DNA of 5,023 bases from Rhodoferax sp. UBA4409 (GTDB lineage Bacteria > Pseudomonadota > Gammaproteobacteria > Burkholderiales > Burkholderiaceae_C). This document shows, one piece after another, positions 1 to 4,272 of the stretch (position 1 is its first letter; each line of letters begins with the position of its first letter). A model generated the notes under the pieces. That model was not told the DNA's origin and made no database searches. It saw nothing but the letters and a program-made list of their open reading frames with translations. The DNA is taken from the NCBI GenBank assembly GCA_002390825.1, contig DGQR01000207.1, positions 1-5,023 of the forward strand. Reading direction: 5' to 3'. The position numbers were made by a program, and so were the translations under genes.

Positions 1-842
1 GCCCAGCTCAGAGCTTCGTCGTAGCAGCACTCGGCAAAGCCCAGCGCCATGGCTGCCATGGACAAGCGCTCGCCATTGAAGTTGGTAAGGATGATCTTGA
101 AACCCGCACCCTCTTCGCCCACGAGGTTGGAGGCGGGCACCCGCACGCCGTCAAAGCGCAGCTGCGCGGTGTCCGAGCAATGCCAGCCCATCTTATGGAG
201 AGGGCTGCGCGACAGGCCAGGCGCATCGCCGGGCACCATGAGCATGGAAATGCCACCTGCTCCCGATTTCTGGCCTTTGTTCTTCAGGTCGGTGCGCACT
301 GCCACCGTGATCCAGTCAGCGCGCATGCCGGAGGTGATGAAAGTTTTTTCACCATCCACCACGTACTCGTTGCCCTCCAGACGGGCCGTGGTTTTGAGTG
401 CCGATACATCGGTGCCGCCGCCGGGCTCGGTGATTGCCAGCGCGGCAATCTTGCGGCCGGCCAGCACATCGGGCACCACTTGCTGCTGCAAAGCTGCAGA
501 GCCATGGCGCAGCACCGGAGGCAAACCGATGTTGTGGCTGAACAGGCTGGCCATCAGGCCGCCACTGCCCCCGCTGCGGGCGAGCGCAATCGTGAGCGCG
601 TTGCGCAGTGCCCAAGGTGCCGGTGTGCCACCAAAGCGCTCCGGGTAACCCAGCCCCAGCCACCCCAGATCGGCAGCGCGCTGGTACAGGCTGCGGGGGA
701 ACTCGCCCGCCTCTTCCCAGTCCGCCAGATGCGGGGCCACCTCGGTCTGGATGAAGCGGCGCGCCGCGTCTTCCACGGCAGCCACGTCCTCCGGGCCGAA
801 GTCATGGGTCAACTCTTGCGCCGACTCAGCGAGCGCGCTCAT
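1..842 (-). CDS. Acyl-CoA dehydrogenase (partial, 3' end outside window)
   Basis: This flavoprotein family performs alpha,beta-dehydrogenation of acyl-CoA, the first step of beta-oxidation, passing electrons to ETF in the cytoplasm. I translated it from the ATG at 842-840. It stays open to base 1, giving 280 complete codons of a family usually near 380-390, so the last ~100 residues are missing. Visible marks are an N-terminal helical domain, the acyl-CoA dehydrogenase signature at residues 136-148 (A-I-T-E-P-G-G-G-T-D-V-S-A), the flavin-contacting FITSG at 168-172 with Trp177, and a beta-domain segment H-C-S-D-T-A-Q-L-R-F at 221-230. Glu258 (in FNGERL) sits where isovaleryl-CoA and long-chain dehydrogenases keep their catalytic base; the alternative base near residue 365 is out of view. 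The start overlaps the SDR stop as ATGA, so the gene is coupled to the SDR and regulator. The family is secure; chain-length or branched-chain specificity cannot be told. Confidence 0.95.
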   Translation of the reverse strand, partial: MSALAESAQELTHDFGPEDVAAVEDAARRFIQTEVAPHLADWEEAGEFPRSLYQRAADLGWLGLGYPERFGGTPAPWALRNALTIALARSGGSGGLMASLFSHNIGLPPVLRHGSAALQQQVVPDVLAGRKIAALAITEPGGGTDVSALKTTARLEGNEYVVDGEKTFITSGMRADWITVAVRTDLKNKGQKSGAGGISMLMVPGDAPGLSRSPLHKMGWHCSDTAQLRFDGVRVPASNLVGEEGAGFKIILTNFNGERLSMAAMALGFAECCYDEALSW

Positions 843-1723
843 GACTGAAACACCTTGGGCGTGCTGGCGCGGTGAAAGCCGTTGAAAGGCTTGATGGCAT
901 CGCGGGCTTGCGCCTTTTCGTCCGCCACGCGCATGGGCCAGCCCATGCGCACCTGGGGCCGCGCGCCGTCGATGCGCAGCGTGGTACCGCTGATAAACGC
1001 CGCTGCAGGGCTCAGCAAAAACACAATGCCTGCGGAGGTTTCGGCCTCGGTGCCAAAGCGGCCCAATGGCACCGTCTTGGCCATTTCGCGCAGCATGGGG
1101 CCCATTTCGGGCGGATAGTGGTCCATGCCGCTGGAGGCGATGTAGCCCGGCGCAACGGCGTTCACCCGCACCCCACGGCCTGCCCACTCGGTGGCTGCAG
1201 TCTCGGTAAAGCTCACCATGCCGGCGCGCGCGGCACCACTGTGGCCCATGCCGGGCATGGAGCCCCACATGTCGGCCACAATATTGACGATGGCGCCGCC
1301 ATGCTTGCTCATGCTTTGGCTGAAGCACTCGCGCGCCATCAAAAAGCCGCCGGTCAGGTTGGTGTTGATCACCGCCTCCCAGCCCTTGGCGCTGATGGCT
1401 TCTAGCGGCGTCATGTACTGGCCGCCGGCGTTGTTCACCAGGCCGTCAATGCGGCCGTGCTGCGCCACGATGGCAGCCACGCAAGCCTTGACTGCGTCTT
1501 CATTGCGGATGTCGCACACATGCTGGCTGACGTTGCCACCGTCCTCGGTGATCTCAGTGGCCGCTTTCTCCAGCTTTTCGGGCTTGCGGCCTATGAGTGC
1601 CACGGTGGCGCCCAAGGCCGCCAGCTCATGGGCTGTGCAGCGGCCAATGCCGGAGCCTCCACCGGTAATCCCCACCACTTTGCCGGCGAACAAGCCGGGC
1701 GCGAAGACAGAACCGTAATGCAT
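839..1723 (-). CDS. SDR oxidoreductase, trans-2-enoyl-CoA / 2,4-dienoyl-CoA reductase type
   Basis: This 294-residue Rossmann-fold reductase probably reduces an enoyl- or dienoyl-CoA with NAD(P)H. The nucleotide motif TGGGSGIG is at residues 20-27, NNAG at 97-100, the structural N-L-T-G at 122-125, and V-N-A-V-A-P-G at 187-193. The residues that normally form the Ser-Tyr-Lys triad are changed: Ser is replaced near Ala150 and YxxxK is replaced by S162-G-A-A-R166. The segment HSGAARAG (161-168), the FAPGL start and the C-D-I-R-N-E stretch (70-75) match, from memory, human peroxisomal trans-2-enoyl-CoA reductase (PECR). A ~40-residue tail follows the usual IDG end. The frame stays open upstream to 1969, but the ATG at 1723 follows a near-perfect Shine-Dalgarno and overlaps the regulator stop as TGATG, so I place the start there. 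It is the middle gene of a regulator-SDR-dehydrogenase operon. A terpenoid alcohol/aldehyde dehydrogenase role (AtuB/AtuG-like) is the main alternative. Confidence 0.9.
   Translation of the reverse strand: MHYGSVFAPGLFAGKVVGITGGGSGIGRCTAHELAALGATVALIGRKPEKLEKAATEITEDGGNVSQHVCDIRNEDAVKACVAAIVAQHGRIDGLVNNAGGQYMTPLEAISAKGWEAVINTNLTGGFLMARECFSQSMSKHGGAIVNIVADMWGSMPGMGHSGAARAGMVSFTETAATEWAGRGVRVNAVAPGYIASSGMDHYPPEMGPMLREMAKTVPLGRFGTEAETSAGIVFLLSPAAAFISGTTLRIDGARPQVRMGWPMRVADEKAQARDAIKPFNGFHRASTPKVFQS
851..856 (-). promoter_or_regulatory. Ribosome binding site of the acyl-CoA dehydrogenase
   Basis: AAGGTG on the minus strand lies 8 nt before the ATG at 842, inside the last codons of the SDR. Together with the ATGA overlap it supports this start and coupled translation. 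Confidence 0.6.
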
Positions 1724-2400
1724 CACACCTCCTGAATGAACATGGCGACGGCGTGTTCGCCGAGCGCTTCTACCGTGGCCCCTTTGGCGGGGTCGAACCA
1801 TTGCACCGACCAGTTGAGCGCACCCAGAATCAGCAGGCGGGCCACGCCCACCGGCGCCTTGAGCTGGCCGCTGTTCTGCAGGGCTTGCAGCACCGGCATC
1901 CACAGGGCCTCGTAGTCGGCAATCAGTTTGTGCAGCACCTTGCGCTGCGGGCGCTGCAAGGAGCGCCACTCGTACAGCATGACCGGCACAAAGTCGTTAC
2001 CGGGCCCGAGCAGCACTTCAAAGTGCGCATGGACGAGGCGGCGTAGTTTGTCGGCCGGGCTCAGTGCGGCATAGGCCGCGTCACCCAGCACACGCTGCTG
2101 GTTGGCCAGCGCCGAATGCATGCCCGCTTCCATGACGGCGAACAAAAGCGCGTCTTTGCTCTTGAAGTGGTAGAACGGCGAGCCGCTTTGCATGCCGGCG
2201 GCGTTGGCGATGTCGCGGGTGGTGGTCGCGGCGAACCCTTGACGGCGGAAGAGTTGGGCTGCGGCCCTGAGCAACTCGTGGCGGCGGTTGCCGTCATCGC
2301 GCTCGTCTTCGGTTTTGCGGGGGCGGCCGCGCGGGCGTTTGGCCTCAGGTGGCGCGGTATCTTCAGCAGGCGCGACATGCAGGGTCTCGGTAGGGGTCAT
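1723..2400 (-). CDS. TetR-family transcriptional regulator, KstR2-like
   Basis: This 225-residue protein is a one-component repressor that probably releases DNA on binding an acyl-CoA. The N-terminal helix-turn-helix domain spans about residues 38-85, with T-T-T-R-D-I-A-N-A-A-G-M at 59-70 and recognition-helix residues S-G-S-P-F-Y-H-F at 72-79, followed by the typical K-S-K-D. A basic arm, KRPRGRPRK (21-29), precedes it and has an AT-hook-like R-G-R-P core. The ligand-binding domain ends with a G-A-L-N-W-S-V-Q-W-F block (193-202) like the C-terminal region of KstR2, the mycobacterial regulator of steroid-ring catabolism; the HTH region also resembles KstR2 from memory. It is first in its operon, behind a palindrome matching the KstR2 operator consensus, which suggests autorepression. 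No good Shine-Dalgarno precedes the ATG, but no other in-frame Met occurs before residue 70. The ligand is unknown. Confidence 0.93.
   Translation of the reverse strand: MTPTETLHVAPAEDTAPPEAKRPRGRPRKTEDERDDGNRRHELLRAAAQLFRRQGFAATTTRDIANAAGMQSGSPFYHFKSKDALLFAVMEAGMHSALANQQRVLGDAAYAALSPADKLRRLVHAHFEVLLGPGNDFVPVMLYEWRSLQRPQRKVLHKLIADYEALWMPVLQALQNSGQLKAPVGVARLLILGALNWSVQWFDPAKGATVEALGEHAVAMFIQEV
1726..1733 (-). promoter_or_regulatory. Strong ribosome binding site deciding the SDR start
   Basis: AGGAGGTG on the minus strand is close to the ideal anti-16S complement. It sits 2 nt (4 nt counting from AGGAGG) before the ATG at 1723, within the final codons of the TetR gene (Gln-Glu-Val-stop). It fixes the start at 1723 and implies efficient re-initiation after the regulator is translated. 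Confidence 0.8.
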
Positions 2401-2421
2401 GTGTCGACCATACCAGCCTCA

Positions 2422-2450
2422 TCTATTTTCAGCAAGCGCTTGCTTGGCAA
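2422..2450 (-). promoter_or_regulatory. Candidate sigma70 promoter of the TetR-SDR-dehydrogenase operon
   Basis: On the minus strand TTGCCA (2450-2445, five of six matches to TTGACA) is followed after exactly 17 bp by AATAGA (2427-2422, only three of six matches to TATAAT). The weak -10 box makes this uncertain, though the spacing and the enclosed palindrome support it. Transcription would begin near 2415, leaving a leader of about 15 nt. Confidence 0.4.
2431..2444. promoter_or_regulatory. Probable TetR/KstR2-type operator (perfect 14-bp palindrome)
   Basis: AGCAAGCGCTTGCT is identical to its own reverse complement. It lies 30 bp upstream of the TetR start, in non-coding DNA, and fits every fixed position of the published KstR2 consensus AnCAAGnnCTTGnT. 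It fills the spacer between the candidate -35 and -10 boxes, so a bound repressor would block RNA polymerase. The sequence is observed; binding by the adjacent regulator is inferred. Confidence 0.75.
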
Positions 2451-2539
2451 AAATGCTCAGGGAAAACGCGAGTGTCTTGGCGCTTTGTAGCTGAGGTGCA
2501 AAGGAAGCACCTTCCCTTCAAATTGCTATTATTTCAGGA

Positions 2540-2572
2540 GCTGCTCGCGCATATGGAACGAGCGCTAGCAGC
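2540..2572. repeat. Stem-loop resembling a dispersed Comamonadaceae intergenic repeat
   Basis: The arms GCTGCTCGCGC (2540-2550) and GCGCTAGCAGC (2562-2572) are inverted repeats with one mismatch around an 11-nt loop. The flanking text (TTGCTATTA about 10 bp before the left arm, CCGAAAA after the right arm) is like short palindromic elements I recall as frequent between genes in Comamonadaceae genomes. It begins 16 bp after the isomerase stop. No T-run follows on the minus strand, so a simple terminator is unlikely, but mRNA 3'-end protection is possible. Family membership is from memory; only the inverted repeat is observed. Confidence 0.5.
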
Positions 2573-2588
2573 CGAAAACACTTGAAAG

Positions 2589-3353
2589 TCAGACCTTGGT
2601 GAAGTCGGGCTTGCGCTTCTCCATAAACGCGGTGAACGCCTCTTTGGCAGAAGGCTCACCCAACATGCGGCCGAAGCTCACGGCTTCCTCGTCGATGCGG
2701 GCAAGCACATCGGCCAGCTGGCCTTTCTTGAGCAGGCGCTTGGTTTCGATCAGCGAGGCGATGGGCTTGGCGGCCAGCTTGCGGGCTTGGGCCTGGGCCA
2801 CCGCATTGGCTTCGGTGGGTGGCACCACGCGGTTGGCCAAACCCACTTCCAGGGCGGCTTCGGCCATGAAGGGCTCGCCCATGAGCAAGGCTTCGGCAGC
2901 GCGGTGGTAACCCATCATTTGGGGCACCAGCAGGCTGGACGCCGCTTCGGGGCACAGGCCCAGGTTCACGAAGGGCATGGAGAAAGCTGCGTTGTCACCG
3001 GCGTAGACCAGATCGCAATGGAACAGCATCGTGGTGCCGATGCCCACAGCCGGGCCGCACACCGCCGCAATGATGGGCTTGGGGAAGGCCGCCAAGGCCC
3101 GCAGGAAGCGGAACACGGGCGCATCTTGTGTCTTGGGGGGAGCACCCAGAAAGTCGCCGATGTCGTTACCGGCGCTGAACACGGTGGCGTCGCCCTGGAA
3201 CACCACCACACGCACCGCAGCGTCGTCACGCGCCGCGTCCAGCGCGTCGGCGCAGGTGGCGTACATGGACTGGGTGAAGGAATTCTTTTTTTCGACCCGG
3301 TTCAGGGTGATGGTGGTGATGCCAGCGTCGGTGTGGATCAGGATGTCTTGCAT
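2589..3353 (-). CDS. Crotonase-fold enoyl-CoA isomerase (ECI2/PECI-type), often annotated enoyl-CoA hydratase
   Basis: This 254-residue cytoplasmic protein binds acyl-CoA through the crotonase oxyanion hole: F-S-A-G-N-D-I at 59-65 and G-P-A-V-G-I-G at 100-106. The two glutamates of classical enoyl-CoA hydratase are absent: the GGGCE position is G-I-G-T-T (Thr108) and the QPE position is M-P-F (Phe128). Instead L-G-L-C-P-E136-A-A-S-S carries a glutamate where human ECI2 and yeast Eci1 keep their catalytic base. A delta3-to-delta2 enoyl-CoA isomerase, as required for oxidising unsaturated fatty acids, is therefore more likely than a hydratase; a PaaG-like ring isomerase is a less likely alternative. 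The C-terminus (F-M-E-K-R-K-P-D-F) is typical of the superfamily. It follows the thioesterase by 33 bp, probably on the same transcript. Only a weak GAG-containing Shine-Dalgarno precedes the ATG. Confidence 0.9.
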   Translation of the reverse strand: MQDILIHTDAGITTITLNRVEKKNSFTQSMYATCADALDAARDDAAVRVVVFQGDATVFSAGNDIGDFLGAPPKTQDAPVFRFLRALAAFPKPIIAAVCGPAVGIGTTMLFHCDLVYAGDNAAFSMPFVNLGLCPEAASSLLVPQMMGYHRAAEALLMGEPFMAEAALEVGLANRVVPPTEANAVAQAQARKLAAKPIASLIETKRLLKKGQLADVLARIDEEAVSFGRMLGEPSAKEAFTAFMEKRKPDFTKV

Positions 3354-3386
3354 GGTCGCTCGCTCAAAAAGGGATGGGTGATTGGA

Positions 3387-4193
3387 TCACTGTTTGTAAT
3401 AGACGATCTGGTGCGTGGTCACCAGCAGCACACCGGCTTCGTTCCAGAGCTGGCTGCTCTGATCAAAAAAGCCGTTGCGAAAGGCTTGCGCCTGCGCTTG
3501 CCCCAGCAGATAGCCAGTACCGGTGGCAGCCAACTGCTCGGCGCTGGCGTGGAAATACACCGTGAGCGACACCGTGCCCACTGGCACATGGGTAGCCCGG
3601 CGGATAAACACACGGGGGAAAAAGATGTCTGAAATGCAGGCCAGCGACGCAAAGTCCAGGGGGCGTGGAGGATTGTCACGCACCCATATTTGGCTCAGGC
3701 TGCTGTGGCCGCTGCCATCCCACACCGCAGGCAGCTGGCCGTTCACGGGCAGCTGCTCGTAGCGCTTCACAAACTCCATGGGCGCCATGACTTGTGGCGG
3801 GGCTACTTCGGAGGGGGGTGGGCACAGGGGCATGGGCTCTTCGTCCACACCCCAGGTTTCACGGCGCACGGCGGTCACCGCCGTGCCGGTCATGACAATC
3901 GCATCCCCCTGCTGGATCTCGATGGTCCAGTGCTGGGTCGACCGGTTGGTGCGCGCTGCACGCGCCATGACGGTGAAGGGGCCGTCAGCCAGCGCCGCAC
4001 AAAAATTCACCGTCAGCGACACCGGGTCGCCCAAACGCTCGGGGTGCTGCAACACCCCGTTCAGGGCCTGTGCTGCGGTGATGCCACCAAAGGGCCCCAC
4101 CATATTGGCGTAGGCCGGGTGGGTGTGCCCTGTCCAGCTGCCATCCGGCTGCGCCTGCAGCGCGATGGCTTCATCAAAAACGTGGGTACTCAT
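3387..4193 (-). CDS. TesB-like double-hotdog acyl-CoA thioesterase
   Basis: This 268-residue protein (TesB of E. coli is about 286) should hydrolyse acyl-CoA to free acid and CoA. The N-terminal hotdog carries H-P-A-Y-A-N-M-V-G-P-F-G-G at 25-37, and the C-terminal hotdog starts near residue 165. All three residues equivalent to the TesB catalytic set appear present: Asp189 in C-I-S-D-I (TesB Asp204), Thr207 eight residues before His215 of V-Y-F-H (TesB Thr228), and Gln262 in T-T-H-Q (TesB Gln278); this alignment is from memory. No signal peptide is seen, so it is cytoplasmic. It lies 79 bp behind the thiolase with a terminator between, and 33 bp before the isomerase. Thioesterases in beta-oxidation loci commonly relieve CoA sequestration by poorly metabolised intermediates. 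The substrate is unknown. Confidence 0.88.
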   Translation of the reverse strand: MSTHVFDEAIALQAQPDGSWTGHTHPAYANMVGPFGGITAAQALNGVLQHPERLGDPVSLTVNFCAALADGPFTVMARAARTNRSTQHWTIEIQQGDAIVMTGTAVTAVRRETWGVDEEPMPLCPPPSEVAPPQVMAPMEFVKRYEQLPVNGQLPAVWDGSGHSSLSQIWVRDNPPRPLDFASLACISDIFFPRVFIRRATHVPVGTVSLTVYFHASAEQLAATGTGYLLGQAQAQAFRNGFFDQSSQLWNEAGVLLVTTHQIVYYKQ

Positions 4194-4202
4194 TCAAGCG
4201 AT

Positions 4203-4206
4203 CTCC
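4203..4206 (-). promoter_or_regulatory. Ribosome binding site of the thioesterase
   Basis: GGAG on the minus strand, 9 nt before the ATG at 4193, supports this start. No convincing -35/-10 pair fits between the terminator hairpin and this site, so the gene may rely on read-through. Confidence 0.5.
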
Positions 4207-4235
4207 AGATGGCTGCGGAGCATACAGCCCCATGC

Positions 4236-4259
4236 AAAAGGCCACCCGAAGGTGGCCTT
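4236..4259 (-). terminator. Rho-independent terminator after the thiolase gene
   Basis: On the minus strand the arms AAGGCCACC and GGTGGCCTT pair perfectly (9 bp) around a TTCG loop closed by C-G, the very stable cUUCGg tetraloop. TTTT at the 3' side (two of them in the stem) is followed by GC. It begins 13 nt after the thiolase stop. The short T-run suggests partial rather than complete termination, which would lower but not abolish expression of the thioesterase and isomerase. Confidence 0.75.
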
Positions 4260-4272
4260 GGTGTGACGCGTT

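Larger units (their letters stand above)
2401..2588. other. Intergenic region between isomerase and TetR genes
   Basis: These 188 bp hold the operator and candidate promoter of the TetR operon (2422-2450), a small 6-bp hairpin (2494-2499 with 2507-2512) and a larger repeat-like stem-loop (2540-2572). I see no gene and no hairpin followed by a T-run that would clearly end isomerase transcription. Confidence 0.7.

Noticed and set aside
49..848. Two plus-strand open frames of 199 and 222 codons opposite the acyl-CoA dehydrogenase
   Set aside because: The minus-strand translation carries clear acyl-CoA dehydrogenase motifs throughout; the plus-strand products are low-complexity shadows.
1238..1260. 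Short palindrome CCATGCCGGGCATGG in the SDR gene
   Set aside because: Arms of 7 bp in coding DNA, explained by the Met-Pro-Gly-Met-Gly codons.
872..1735. Plus-strand open frames opposite the SDR
   Set aside because: They are antisense shadows of a gene with full SDR motifs and show no motif of their own.
1724..1969. Upstream extension of the SDR reading frame by 82 codons
   Set aside because: It overlaps the C-terminal coding part of the TetR gene in another frame, encodes no SDR sequence, and the ATG at 1723 has a near-ideal Shine-Dalgarno and a TGATG overlap.
2494..2515. Small hairpins (AGGTGC/GCACCT and GGAAG/CTTCC) as a terminator of the isomerase gene
   Set aside because: The stems are 5-6 bp, mutually exclusive, and lack a following T-run on the minus strand.
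2723..2755. Second KstR2-like site within the isomerase gene (CAGGCGCTTG)
   Set aside because: It departs from the consensus, is not symmetric, and lies inside coding sequence.
2787..3632. 281-codon open frame on the plus strand across the isomerase and thioesterase genes
   Set aside because: Its product is His/Gly/Gln-rich with no recognisable domain, and it lies antisense to two well-supported genes. High GC routinely leaves such antisense frames open.
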